Below, piece by piece: positions 1 to 8,076 of a stretch of 30,208 bases of DNA. How positions within the stretch are numbered: the first letter of the stretch is position 1; each line of letters begins with the position of its first letter. The DNA is from a virus: the IMG/VR virus record IMGVR_UViG_3300025120_000327, positions 1 through 30,208 of that record, one strand, 5' to 3'. The notes under the pieces were generated by a model that had not been told where the DNA came from, did no database searches, and saw only the letters and a list, made by a program, of their open reading frames with translations. Both the position numbers and the translations under genes were made by a program.

Positions 1-121
1 CACCGTCATTGGTTCCAGTCTGTGCATCCTCTAGGTTTTTATTTTCATCTTTAAGTAATGGATACTTAATAATATCAGGATCAGTGTTCTCAAGATCACC
101 TGCGGCAGTTGTAATAGCCAT
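1..121 (-). CDS. Partial gene at window edge, likely virion/baseplate operon member
   Basis: An open frame starts with ATG at 121-119 on the minus strand and runs off the left edge. The visible 40 residues begin MAITTAAGDLENTDPDIIKY and are acidic and polar. The start lies five bases beyond the stop of the gp53-like gene and has a Shine-Dalgarno-like AGGAT just upstream, inside the end of that gene. Tight packing behind two baseplate genes suggests it belongs to the same late operon. I do not recognise the protein from this fragment, so function is inferred from context only. Confidence 0.6.
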   Translation of the reverse strand, partial: MAITTAAGDLENTDPDIIKYPLLKDENKNLEDAQTGTNDG

Positions 122-125
122 TATA

Positions 126-431
126 TTATAATCCTAATGCCGCTGTCACTGTTTCTTTTGTAGGAATAAAAATCTCTACTCCTGGTACAAAGTCAAAGAC
201 AGGATCTTGGATAATGTTTGGATTACGTACAGAAAAAGTCCACCATAGAGATACGTCACCATAAAGATCGTATGCTAATAGATCTGGTCTATTTTTATAG
301 ATAGCATCAATAACGTATGGAGTATCACTGGCAACATAAGGTATCTGAGGAATGTTAGCAACATCTAAAAAGAAAGAAAATGTACCAGTATTAACATACG
401 GACTAGTTTTCGCATAATTTGCTGTAGCCAT
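126..431 (-). CDS. 53: Baseplate wedge protein, gp53-like
   Basis: A 101-residue protein resembling the short gp53 family of T4-like phages. In T4, gp53 joins the wedge sectors of the baseplate and has a LysM-like fold. The visible signature is the C-terminal half: an RPDLLAYDLYGD segment, then LWW, then an N-P-N turn, then DPVFDF followed by PGVEIFIP, which is the LysM-like pattern ending in a hydrophobic G-x-x-I-x-I-P strand. The start ATG at 431-429 overlaps the stop of the upstream gene as TAATG, and a GGAGG Shine-Dalgarno sits inside the upstream gene's last codons, so the two are translationally coupled. It is considerably shorter than T4 gp53, as is common in marine relatives. The assignment rests on pattern recognition. 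Confidence 0.7.
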   Translation of the reverse strand: MATANYAKTSPYVNTGTFSFFLDVANIPQIPYVASDTPYVIDAIYKNRPDLLAYDLYGDVSLWWTFSVRNPNIIQDPVFDFVPGVEIFIPTKETVTAALGL

Positions 432-1429
432 TATAGGAATCCTCCAAAGCCGCCTTTACCAACTAATTTTCCTTGTGCAAAGTCGTTAAGATTAAAGTTA
501 TCGTGTAAGTTCTTTCTACTGTAGATAGGTCTTACGTTTACGGTTACTGAACTACTAGTTGGTACTCTAGTAGTAGATGTTATTGTGCTGTATTTCTGAC
601 TTTTAGTAATTTTGTTTGGTTTACTAACTAAGTGAGCAGGTATAAATTCTTTACCTTGGTTATCTAGATAGTCTACTGCCCCATTGGTAATATCTGGACT
701 GTTTAGAGTTACATCTTCCAATGACGTCTGTGTAATTGGTACCTGCAGATAATCAACATCACTTGCTAAATTATGTGTGAATGATGTAATTACACAAGGA
801 ACGTGCGGAAAGTAGTGACTGCCATACCCATCTAAGAATAGTATTGGTGGTGGATTACCAACGTTATCACCTTGCCCAAAGAACATCTTTGTTGCAGAAC
901 GTAAGAAGTATACTGCGGCCATTAAGTATTGACCTTCTTCTACACTTTGTACTGTAAAGTCACCAGTCATAATAATGTCTGCCACATCTGAGTTATTGTA
1001 AAACTGCTGTGCATAATTACTATGTGTAAGGGCAGTTTGAGAATAATTAGCATTATGAGTTACATTGATAGTTGGAGTATAAGGAAATATAACACCATTT
1101 GTTTCTATCAGTGGAGCCATAATTGCATTATAAGTTGATGCTTGGTCTTTATAAAATATGCTAGCGTTATCAGCCAGACTTAGACGCACTCTCCAATCAT
1201 CTTCTCCCGCCGCCCCGGCTCCACTAGCTACGTCGCCACCGTTGAATCCAAAGTTTGGAATCATTTTAGACAAGCTACTGACGCCGCCAGGTAATAGGCC
1301 CGATATTGCTCGACGAGCGTTTGCAGGATCTAATAGATCAAAACTAGTTCCTGAAGATTTATTAGGAATCTGTGAACTACCAAATGCAGTAGTTGTTCTT
1401 GATACACTGGAGAAGTCTGGTAAAGCCAT
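431..1429 (-). CDS. Baseplate tail-tube junction protein, gp48/gp54-like
   Basis: A 332-residue protein resembling the baseplate tail-tube proteins of marine T4-like phages. In T4, gp48 and gp54 cap the hub and nucleate tube polymerisation. The recognisable core is roughly residues 110-240: FPYTPTINVTHNANY, then an HSNY stretch, then GDFTVQS, then a helix ending FLRSATKMFFGQ, then PPPILFLDGYG and a VPCVITSFTHN strand. This is the tube-like fold expected of a tail-tube relative. The N-terminal 90 residues are Ser/Gly-rich and low in complexity. It heads a minus-strand operon with gp53 (TAATG overlap) and lies 24 bases downstream of a TATAAATA late promoter. I cannot decide firmly between gp48 and gp54; gp48 is slightly favoured because it adjoins gp53. 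Confidence 0.6.
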   Translation of the reverse strand: MALPDFSSVSRTTTAFGSSQIPNKSSGTSFDLLDPANARRAISGLLPGGVSSLSKMIPNFGFNGGDVASGAGAAGEDDWRVRLSLADNASIFYKDQASTYNAIMAPLIETNGVIFPYTPTINVTHNANYSQTALTHSNYAQQFYNNSDVADIIMTGDFTVQSVEEGQYLMAAVYFLRSATKMFFGQGDNVGNPPPILFLDGYGSHYFPHVPCVITSFTHNLASDVDYLQVPITQTSLEDVTLNSPDITNGAVDYLDNQGKEFIPAHLVSKPNKITKSQKYSTITSTTRVPTSSSVTVNVRPIYSRKNLHDNFNLNDFAQGKLVGKGGFGGFL

Positions 1430-1442
1430 TTTAAAATACCTC

Positions 1443-1471
1443 TTGTTTTATGTATTTATAGGTATTATAAT
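1443..1471 (+). promoter_or_regulatory. Sigma70-type promoter for gp55
   Basis: TTGTTT at 1443-1448 and TATAAT at 1466-1471 are separated by exactly 17 bases, upstream of the gp55 ATG at 1501. The -10 is perfect and the -35 matches the first three consensus bases. A Shine-Dalgarno AAGGA follows at about 1487. This would let host polymerase transcribe the late sigma gene and the recombination genes behind it. Confidence 0.55.
1453..1460 (-). promoter_or_regulatory. Late promoter box (TATAAATA) for the baseplate operon
   Basis: The plus strand reads TATTTATA, so the minus strand carries the exact T4 late -10 element TATAAATA. It lies 24 bases upstream of the ATG of the gp48/gp54-like gene. It sits inside the spacer of the plus-strand sigma70-type promoter for gp55. 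Confidence 0.75.
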
Positions 1472-1500
1472 AGTAGTAGTTAATAAAGGAACCAAATTTA

Positions 1501-2385
1501 ATGAGAAAAGTAAATTATCTAAATAATAAAGACATACTAAAAGAAATAGCTAAAAGTAAGCTGACTTACTGTAAATTTGTCGACACTACTGTTCAAGCAT
1601 ATGATATGATTATAAAACCTGGTGAAAGTATCACTAAGGCTAACATACTAGAAGCACGCAGAATGCGTGCAGAAAGACTAGCTAAACTAGAACAAGAAGC
1701 AGAAATGCTAGAAGGCAGGAAACGTAAGCTAGATGAGTTTTTAAAACCTACTAAAGACATTCCAGCAACAGATGTTGTGTTTAGAGTTATGACTTGGGAA
1801 CATATTCCAATTGATGATGTTAAACAGGCAAAAGCGGATCTAAAAGCACAAGAAGAAGCAGAAGCTGAAGCAAAAGCAACAGACACTGAATATGATGAAG
1901 ATGCTCCTGGAGTTAAAGGACCAAAGAAATATGTTAAAGTAAATTTTCCTCCATTCTTCCACTACAAAGTCGACGAAGAACAAGTTCCTTATATTGTGGG
2001 CAAGAGTCATTGGAAAGGTAGTCTAGCTAACGGTAAGTTTACAAAAGACCATGGCAATATGACTAACAAACTAGCACATATGTTTATTAAACTGTGCGAG
2101 CGTTATGCTACTAGATCAAATTGGCGTGGGTATACCTACAACGATGAAATGCGTAGCCAAGCACTGCTACAGTTAAGTCAAATTGGTCTACAGTTTGACG
2201 AATCAAAGAGTGATAATCCGTTTGCTTATTATACAGCGGCCATTACCAACTCATTCACTAGAGTATTAAATATCGAGAAACGTAACCAAAACATACGTGA
2301 TGATATTTTAGAAATGAATGATTATTCTCCGAGTTATACCAGACAAGGTGGCTGGGGTTCGGGTGGCGGTAATTACGAAGGGTAG
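1501..2385 (+). CDS. 55: Late-transcription sigma factor gp55
   Basis: A 294-residue homologue of T4 gp55, the sigma-family factor that directs host RNA polymerase to TATAAATA late promoters. The sigma region 2-like part is about residues 187-270: NKLAHMFIKLCERYA, then NWRGYTYNDEMRSQALLQL, then NPFAYYTAAITNSFTRVLN and an EKRNQNIRDDIL helix. T4 gp55 has 185 residues; the extra length here is N-terminal and includes a charged, probably coiled-coil stretch (about 50-80) and an acidic Glu/Ala-rich linker (about 115-135). The C-terminus is a Gly-rich tail ending GGWGSGGGNYEG. I do not see the LDFLFE-like sliding-clamp-binding end known from T4 gp55. The start is supported by an AAGGA Shine-Dalgarno. 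It leads a plus-strand block with gp47 and gp46. Confidence 0.88.
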   Translation: MRKVNYLNNKDILKEIAKSKLTYCKFVDTTVQAYDMIIKPGESITKANILEARRMRAERLAKLEQEAEMLEGRKRKLDEFLKPTKDIPATDVVFRVMTWEHIPIDDVKQAKADLKAQEEAEAEAKATDTEYDEDAPGVKGPKKYVKVNFPPFFHYKVDEEQVPYIVGKSHWKGSLANGKFTKDHGNMTNKLAHMFIKLCERYATRSNWRGYTYNDEMRSQALLQLSQIGLQFDESKSDNPFAYYTAAITNSFTRVLNIEKRNQNIRDDILEMNDYSPSYTRQGGWGSGGGNYEG

Positions 2386-2425
2386 TTCGAACACATTCAA
2401 GCTAGACTTTAATTTTTCTATAGTA

Positions 2426-2436
2426 TATAATATAAT
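2426..2436 (+). promoter_or_regulatory. Overlapping TATAAT boxes immediately before gp47
   Basis: Two overlapping TATAAT hexamers occur 3-13 bases before the gp47 ATG, with no clear -35 and no Shine-Dalgarno. If either works as a -10, the transcript would be nearly leaderless. It may equally be chance in AT-rich DNA. Confidence 0.25.
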
Positions 2437-2438
2437 AT

Positions 2439-3455
2439 ATGGCGAATCTATTTAAAAAAGCGGCAGTTCTAACAGACATACACTTTGGCCTTAAATCTAA
2501 TAGTACCACACACAACGAAGATTGTTTGAACTTTGTCAAGTGGTTTATTGAGACTGCAAAAGCAAAAGGATGTGATACCTGTTTCATGACAGGTGACTGG
2601 CACAATAATCGTGCCGCAATCAATATTGTTACCCTAAACTACAGTTTAACTGCCTTAGAACTATTAGGTAAAGCATTTGATCGTGTGTTTTTTATTCCAG
2701 GCAACCATGATTTATACTACAGAGACAAACGTGATATACAATCTGCAGAGTGGGCAAGACATATTCCAAACATTGAAATTGTAAACGACTTTTATAGTGA
2801 AGGTGATGTTTCATTTGTACCATGGTTAGTAGGCGATGATCATAAAAAGCTAGGTAAAATTGAAGCGAAATATATGTTTGGTCATCTAGAATTACCACAC
2901 TTTTATATGAATGCCATGGTAGCAATGCCAGACACTGGAGAAATTAAGCCAGGTGCATTTGGTGGAGTAGAACACGTATACACTGGGCATTTCCATAAAA
3001 GACAGACTCGCAATAACGTTACCTATATGGGCAATTGCTTTCCTCATAATTATGCAGATGCTGGTGATGATGCACGTGGTATGATGATTTTAGAATGGGG
3101 CAAGGATCCAGAGTATCATACTTGGCCAGGACAACCAATGTATAGAGTTTACAATCTTAGTCAACTACTTAAAACTCCAGAAGATCTACTACTTAAAAAT
3201 ATGCACTGTCGAGTCAATCTAGATATTGATATTTCTTACGAAGAGGCTACATTTATTAAAGAAACATTTGTTGATACTTACAATCTCAGAGAGCTTACTC
3301 TGTTGCCAGTGAAAAATATTGATATCGGTGAAGATATTATACTAGGTAATATAGCGTTCGAAAGTATTGATACCATAGTAACTAATCAATTGACTACTAT
3401 AGAAAGCGACCACTATGATCCAAACTTACTATTAGACATTTATAGACATCTATAG
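2439..3455 (+). CDS. 47: Recombination endonuclease subunit gp47 (SbcD/Mre11-like)
   Basis: A 338-residue calcineurin-like metallophosphoesterase and Mre11/SbcD-type nuclease. With gp46 it resects DNA ends in recombination-dependent replication and host DNA breakdown. Metal-binding motifs appear in family order: TDIHFG near residue 13, GDWHNN near 52, GNHDLYY near 88, and a GHFHK motif near 185 (nt about 2989). Length matches T4 gp47 (339). The start ATG has no visible Shine-Dalgarno, yet moving the start downstream would remove the first metal motif. The stop lies six bases before gp46, as in T4 where 47 and 46 are adjacent and form a complex. Confidence 0.92.
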   Translation: MANLFKKAAVLTDIHFGLKSNSTTHNEDCLNFVKWFIETAKAKGCDTCFMTGDWHNNRAAINIVTLNYSLTALELLGKAFDRVFFIPGNHDLYYRDKRDIQSAEWARHIPNIEIVNDFYSEGDVSFVPWLVGDDHKKLGKIEAKYMFGHLELPHFYMNAMVAMPDTGEIKPGAFGGVEHVYTGHFHKRQTRNNVTYMGNCFPHNYADAGDDARGMMILEWGKDPEYHTWPGQPMYRVYNLSQLLKTPEDLLLKNMHCRVNLDIDISYEEATFIKETFVDTYNLRELTLLPVKNIDIGEDIILGNIAFESIDTIVTNQLTTIESDHYDPNLLLDIYRHL

Positions 3456-3461
3456 GAATCT

Positions 3462-5234
3462 ATGTTTAAAATAAAAACATTAACAGTTAAAAACTTTATG
3501 AGTGTTGGTAATTCAACACAGGCTGTCGATTTCGATCGCGATGATCTTACCTTGGTACTAGGTGAAAATATTGATCTAGGTGGTGATGACACTGGTGCTA
3601 GGAATGGTACCGGTAAAACTACTATCATCAACGCACTAAGTTATGCCCTGTATGGGTCTGCATTAACTAACATACGTAGAGAAAATTTAGTTAATAAAAC
3701 TAATGGTAAGAGTATGATTATTACCATTGACTTTGAGAAAGATGGGCAGTCATATCGCATCGAACGTGGACGTAAACCAAACATCTTAAGATTTTTTATC
3801 GGCGATCAAGAACAGGACGAGAACGATGATAATGCACAAGGAGATTCAAGGCAGACACAGGCTGAAATAGAAAGACTACTAGGAATGAGTCATGAAATGT
3901 TCAAACACGTGGTGGCTCTGAACACATACACTGAACCATTTTTAGCATTAAAGCCAACTGAACAAAGACTTATTATTGAACAGCTACTAGGTATTACAGT
4001 ACTAACTGAAAAAGCTGATGCACTCAAAGAAGAGATTAAAATAACAAAAAGTTCAATACAGCAAGAAGAAGCTAATATTAATGCTATACAAGATGCAAAC
4101 AAAAGGATGCAAGAACAAGTTGAAGCTATGGAGCGTAGACAAAAGATGTGGGGAGCTAAACATCAAGAAAATCTTGCAAAACTACAGACAGCACTAGACG
4201 ATCTATTAAAATTAGATATAGATCAAGAAATTATAGCACATCAAGAATTAGCTGACTATACACAAAAGAAAAGAGACATATCAGATATTGATACCGCTTA
4301 CACACAGGCCGTAATAGATCGTGACAGAGAAGCAAAAGGAATTACTAAACTAGAGAAAGATATTAGTAAACTGCAAGATCATAAATGTAATACCTGCGGA
4401 CAAGAACTCCATGACAATCAACATTCAGACCTGTTGAAAGATAAAGAAACTAGATTAAATGATGCACGAACAGAACTAGAAATACATCAAAAATCTTGTG
4501 ATGAATTTTTGTTAGCTAAACAAGAGCTCGGCGAGTTGAGTACCAAGCCAAACACATTCTACGACAGCAATGAAGATGCTATACATCATCGTTCAAGTTT
4601 AACTAATCTGCAAGAGCAAATAGATACATTAACCAAAGAACAAGATCCTTACAGTGAACAGATTGAGGAAATGAAAGCAACTGCATTAGCTGAAATTGAT
4701 TATGATAAGATGAACGAAGTTGTTAGAATGAAAGATCATCAAGAATTCTTATACAAACTATTAACAAATAAAGATAGTTATATACGTAAGAGAATAATTG
4801 ATCAAAATCTAAGCTATTTAAATGCTCGTCTTGGGCAGTATCTAACTCGTGTTGGTCTTCCACATTCTGTTGTGTTTATGAATGATCTTAGTGTTGAAAT
4901 TACAGAGCTAGGTAGAGATTTAGACTTTGATAATTTAAGTCGAGGAGAACGTAATAGATTAATATTATCATTAAGTTGGGCTTTCCGTGATGTTTGGGAG
5001 TCATTGTATCAACCAATTAACTTATTGTTTATTGATGAATTACTTGATAGTGGATTGGACACTAGCGGAATGGAAGCCACTATAGCTGTGTTGAAACAGA
5101 TGAGTCGAGACAGTAAAAAATCCGTTTGGTTAGTATCGCACAGAGATGAACTAACAGGACGTGTAAATAATGTATTCCACGTTATTAAGGAAAATGGATT
5201 TACTAACTATAGCACGGACCTTGAAATATCATGA
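3462..5234 (+). CDS. 46: Recombination endonuclease subunit gp46 (SbcC/Rad50-like ATPase)
   Basis: A 590-residue SMC/Rad50-like ATPase, partner of gp47. Walker A (GARNGTGKTT, Lys about residue 53) lies in the N-lobe, followed by long coiled-coil helices (about 170-470) interrupted by a zinc hook CNTCGQ at about residues 309-312. The ABC signature LSRGERNRL is near 492 and Walker B LLFIDELLD near 522, followed by a D-loop and the switch His in VSHRDEL. T4 gp46 has 560 residues, so length is normal. The last bases form ATGA with the start of the following SDR gene, which couples an accessory gene directly to this replication gene. Confidence 0.93.
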   Translation: MFKIKTLTVKNFMSVGNSTQAVDFDRDDLTLVLGENIDLGGDDTGARNGTGKTTIINALSYALYGSALTNIRRENLVNKTNGKSMIITIDFEKDGQSYRIERGRKPNILRFFIGDQEQDENDDNAQGDSRQTQAEIERLLGMSHEMFKHVVALNTYTEPFLALKPTEQRLIIEQLLGITVLTEKADALKEEIKITKSSIQQEEANINAIQDANKRMQEQVEAMERRQKMWGAKHQENLAKLQTALDDLLKLDIDQEIIAHQELADYTQKKRDISDIDTAYTQAVIDRDREAKGITKLEKDISKLQDHKCNTCGQELHDNQHSDLLKDKETRLNDARTELEIHQKSCDEFLLAKQELGELSTKPNTFYDSNEDAIHHRSSLTNLQEQIDTLTKEQDPYSEQIEEMKATALAEIDYDKMNEVVRMKDHQEFLYKLLTNKDSYIRKRIIDQNLSYLNARLGQYLTRVGLPHSVVFMNDLSVEITELGRDLDFDNLSRGERNRLILSLSWAFRDVWESLYQPINLLFIDELLDSGLDTSGMEATIAVLKQMSRDSKKSVWLVSHRDELTGRVNNVFHVIKENGFTNYSTDLEIS

Positions 5235-5863
5235 AAACAGTTTACTTAACAGGCGGTAGTAGCGGAATTGGACAAACGTTCAAACGATATCTAGAAGCCG
5301 AGTCATATGATGTTACTAGTCCTACTAGACAAGAACTAGATCTAGCAACACTTGATGTTTCAGATTTAGATCTAAAGTCATATGACTATCTCGTACTGTG
5401 TGCTGGCGTTGATACTAATGGTAAGATTCCGTTTTATAAAATGAAACCTGAAGATTTTAAGAATACTATTAATGTTAATCTTACAGCAAACATTTTACTA
5501 ATACACAAATACGTACAGCAAAGATTATTTAAACCATGGAGTAAAGTTATTGTGGTGGGTAGTGGTGTGGTAGATGGATACTTCCCAAATTTCGGTGTAT
5601 ATGGAGCATCAAAACACGGATTAGATGCCTTTATTCGTACCGTTAAGCACGAATTAGGTGACAAAAACATAGGGTTTACAATAATGCACCCAGCACTAAC
5701 AAAAACTAATTTTAATCGTAATCGGGGCAATATCCCCGAGGATCAAGTGGACGAACTATACAAACAAATACCACATATGCAACCAGAAGAGTTGATCCCT
5801 GTATTCGAGCAAATCTTACGTGATGAAAAACATCTTATCACAAAGATCAGTATGACCAGGTGA
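5231..5863 (+). CDS. Short-chain dehydrogenase/reductase (SDR family)
   Basis: A 210-residue Rossmann-fold oxidoreductase. The NAD(P)-binding motif TGGSSGIG occupies residues 7-14, an LCAG motif (family NNAG position) is near 57, an INVNLTAN segment carries the catalytic-type Asn, and Ser111 in VVGSG with Tyr124 and Lys128 in YGASK complete the SDR catalytic set with the usual 13-residue Ser-Tyr spacing. It is short for a classical SDR (about 250), with a reduced C-terminal substrate region. It overlaps gp46 (ATGA) and the next gene (GTGA), so gp46, SDR and radical SAM enzyme are probably translated in series. The substrate cannot be read from the sequence; sugar, lipid or nucleotide-derived carbonyls are all possible. 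Not a T4 core gene. Confidence 0.85.
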   Translation: MKTVYLTGGSSGIGQTFKRYLEAESYDVTSPTRQELDLATLDVSDLDLKSYDYLVLCAGVDTNGKIPFYKMKPEDFKNTINVNLTANILLIHKYVQQRLFKPWSKVIVVGSGVVDGYFPNFGVYGASKHGLDAFIRTVKHELGDKNIGFTIMHPALTKTNFNRNRGNIPEDQVDELYKQIPHMQPEELIPVFEQILRDEKHLITKISMTR

Positions 5864-6960
5864 ACTTAACATATCCTTGGCAACTATATCATTGGCATTT
5901 TGGAATCACTAGCAAGTGTACATTAAAATGTCCTAGGTGTCCGCGAACTGAATATCGAGATCAGCTGACCTTAAACAAAGACATTGATCTAGAGTTATTC
6001 CAAAAGATACTAACACCAGATCTACTAACAAACACAGTCAAGAGGATTACAATGTGTGGCGATCTTGGTGACCCTATATATAATAAAGATTACTTAAAAA
6101 TCTGTCGTTACATTAAAGAAACTAATCCTAATATACATCTGTTTACTATAACCAATGGCAGTTATAAAAATGATGATTGGTGGAAAGAGTTTGCTGAAAT
6201 TAGTAATGACCGCGATACTGTTAACTTTAGTATTGATGGCTATGATGAAACATCAAATAATATCTATAGAATTAACAGCAATTGGGAAAGTATACTGAAT
6301 GGCATAAGTATAATGTCAAAACAGTCCACGGCGTTCGTGAACTGGGCAACAATAATTTTTAAATACAACCAAGATAAGATAAACACCATAGTTGAGCAAG
6401 CAACAACGCTTGGCTGTGATGCTGTTCAATTGACTAAAAGTACTAAATTTGGCAGTAAGTATGAAGATTATGGTGGCACTAGTGACCCGTTAGAACCTAG
6501 AGCAGAGTTTGTGAGTACCAGTAATAGATATGAAAGGATAATGATTCCGATATCAACCAGAACATTAGATAATCAACAGTATATTGGTACCAAAGAAGTA
6601 CATTTTGAGAAAATACAAAAAAAGTACAACACAGCTATAACTCCGTTATGCCTAATAGGTACACAAGGAATGTATGTTAACGCTGATGCAGTATTATATC
6701 CCTGTAGTTGGAAAGGATTACCGTACAGCAGTTTAACTTCAGATGCTGAGAACATTAGCTTTGAGGATGATTTCTTTACTGTTAATCAAGATGTCTTAAG
6801 TCTACATAAAAGGTCACTTGAAGAAGTGTTAAATGATTCGATCTGGGATAAATTCTTTAATAATTTAGACAATAGTAATACCAGCTGGACTGAGTGTCAA
6901 TATAAATGTTCTGCAGATATTGTTGATCACGATTATGCTGTAGGCTATGAGACCAATTAA
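5860..6960 (+). CDS. Radical SAM enzyme with SPASM-like C-terminal cysteines
   Basis: A 366-residue radical SAM protein. The [4Fe-4S]-SAM motif is C20-x3-C24-x2-C27, preceded by HWHFGITSKC and followed by PRTEYRDQ. A GDLGDP segment fits the strand-2/GGE-type SAM contact, and FSIDGYDE is typical of the barrel. The C-terminal part has further cysteines at about 264, 282, 346 and 350 (an MYVNADAVLYPC stretch ending at C282), resembling a SPASM/twitch auxiliary cluster domain. The start is GTG at 5860, overlapping the SDR stop as GTGA; the frame needs this start to keep the N-terminus ahead of the cluster motif. The following gene begins directly after its stop. The reaction is unknown; SPASM relatives modify peptides, sugars or small molecules. 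Confidence 0.85.
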   Translation: MNLTYPWQLYHWHFGITSKCTLKCPRCPRTEYRDQLTLNKDIDLELFQKILTPDLLTNTVKRITMCGDLGDPIYNKDYLKICRYIKETNPNIHLFTITNGSYKNDDWWKEFAEISNDRDTVNFSIDGYDETSNNIYRINSNWESILNGISIMSKQSTAFVNWATIIFKYNQDKINTIVEQATTLGCDAVQLTKSTKFGSKYEDYGGTSDPLEPRAEFVSTSNRYERIMIPISTRTLDNQQYIGTKEVHFEKIQKKYNTAITPLCLIGTQGMYVNADAVLYPCSWKGLPYSSLTSDAENISFEDDFFTVNQDVLSLHKRSLEEVLNDSIWDKFFNNLDNSNTSWTECQYKCSADIVDHDYAVGYETN

Positions 6961-7800
6961 ATGATTAAACTAATAGCCAGAGGTGGTAGTGGTGTTCATA
7001 TGGTTGCGGCTCTATTAGATTATTGCACCGAAGAAGGAAACCTAGAAGGATATCCCCAATTTAATGCAGGGAAACACTTACACAGTCATGGAGAAATACA
7101 CAAGACTAGGGCGCCATGGTTTTATGAAGCACCACATCTACAATACGTTATAGAGAAGATGGATAGACAAGAGCTAGATCGAAAACTAGCACGTGAGTTT
7201 ACTCAATTGGAACGTATTGCTAGTTGCTCAGAGGGAGATATCATAATTTCGCCAGTTGCAAATAATAACTTTGGTAGGTTATTAATAGTAACAATGGCCT
7301 TTGGCAAAAGTATGAATAAGCAACTTCCACCAATGGATAATCGTTTAGATTATTCTAAGTGTGCAAGTGAGGCTGATCAGATAGAACATATTGCATTTAT
7401 ACTTGCAAGATTATTAAAACAGGAGTTTGATCAATTCCATGGGCATCACTATCCCACATATGCCCTTGATGTAATGTGGTTTTACGATATAGATTATAAA
7501 AATATATCTAGAGTTGTTGAATCGTGTAATTGGCATCCAAAGATTGAAAAAGTAAAAGAAATTTGTCATATGATATACAATAGTAACAAGATATATTATG
7601 ACAGTATAAGAAAATGTAAAAGCGTGTATCTTGATGTTGTTAGTAAGACTGCTCGACCCTGTGACTTAACCATATATGAAACTGCAATGGTACATTCTTT
7701 GCTTATTGATTATTATGATATTGAAAGTTCTGAACAGGTAAAACTTATTAATCAGATACCAACATCAACACAAGAGTTTTTTGATCTGTATATGAGCTAA
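6961..7800 (+). CDS. Protein of unknown function, third gene of SDR/radical SAM cassette
   Basis: A 279-residue protein whose ATG directly follows the TAA of the radical SAM gene. The N-terminus LIARGGSGVHMVAALLD could be a degenerate P-loop (G8-G9-S10-G11) after a first beta strand. The C-terminal pattern (a WFYDIDYKNISRVVESC segment followed by helices) is loosely like phage sulfotransferase-type proteins. Histidines are frequent (HLHSHGEIH near 40, FHGHHYP near 160) and could bind metal, but no known catalytic set is complete. No signal peptide or membrane segment is seen. A sulfotransferase-like or other P-loop transferase is a weak guess; the position points to a shared pathway with its two upstream neighbours. 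Confidence 0.75.
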   Translation: MIKLIARGGSGVHMVAALLDYCTEEGNLEGYPQFNAGKHLHSHGEIHKTRAPWFYEAPHLQYVIEKMDRQELDRKLAREFTQLERIASCSEGDIIISPVANNNFGRLLIVTMAFGKSMNKQLPPMDNRLDYSKCASEADQIEHIAFILARLLKQEFDQFHGHHYPTYALDVMWFYDIDYKNISRVVESCNWHPKIEKVKEICHMIYNSNKIYYDSIRKCKSVYLDVVSKTARPCDLTIYETAMVHSLLIDYYDIESSEQVKLINQIPTSTQEFFDLYMS

Positions 7801-7861
7801 AATCAGTATTACAGGCCGGTTAAACAATAGATTATAAGTAGAGTTGTTAAAGGAGACTGAT

Positions 7862-8056
7862 ATGGCAGGCAGAGGAACACAAAGAATACACCCAGGAAAA
7901 CGTAAAGCAGATCCAGAATTTACGTGTAATGAGAAACCTCGTATCAAAGGGTGGAGTAAGGCAAGACTAGAAGAAGCAATTGAAAAATCTTCTCGTAATA
8001 AAGAGAAAGCAAGGTATCGTACAGAAATACAAAGACGATTCCCTGAAGTAGTATAA
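7862..8056 (+). CDS. Small basic protein of unknown function
   Basis: A 64-residue protein beginning MAGRGTQRIHPGKRKADPEF, rich in Lys and Arg with a helical, charged C-terminal half (SKARLEEAIEKSSRN) ending RRFPEVV. An upstream ATG at 7844 is in frame, but the ATG at 7862 has an AAAGGAG Shine-Dalgarno seven bases before it and is preferred. The basic character would suit nucleic-acid binding, but no known domain is recognised. It is followed 20 bases later by another very small gene with its own Shine-Dalgarno. Confidence 0.7.
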   Translation: MAGRGTQRIHPGKRKADPEFTCNEKPRIKGWSKARLEEAIEKSSRNKEKARYRTEIQRRFPEVV

Positions 8057-8076
8057 CTTAAAAAGGAATAAGAATT

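Noticed and set aside
7844-7861. Upstream ATG for the small basic protein
   Set aside because: It lies before the AAAGGAG Shine-Dalgarno, which is ideally spaced for the ATG at 7862.
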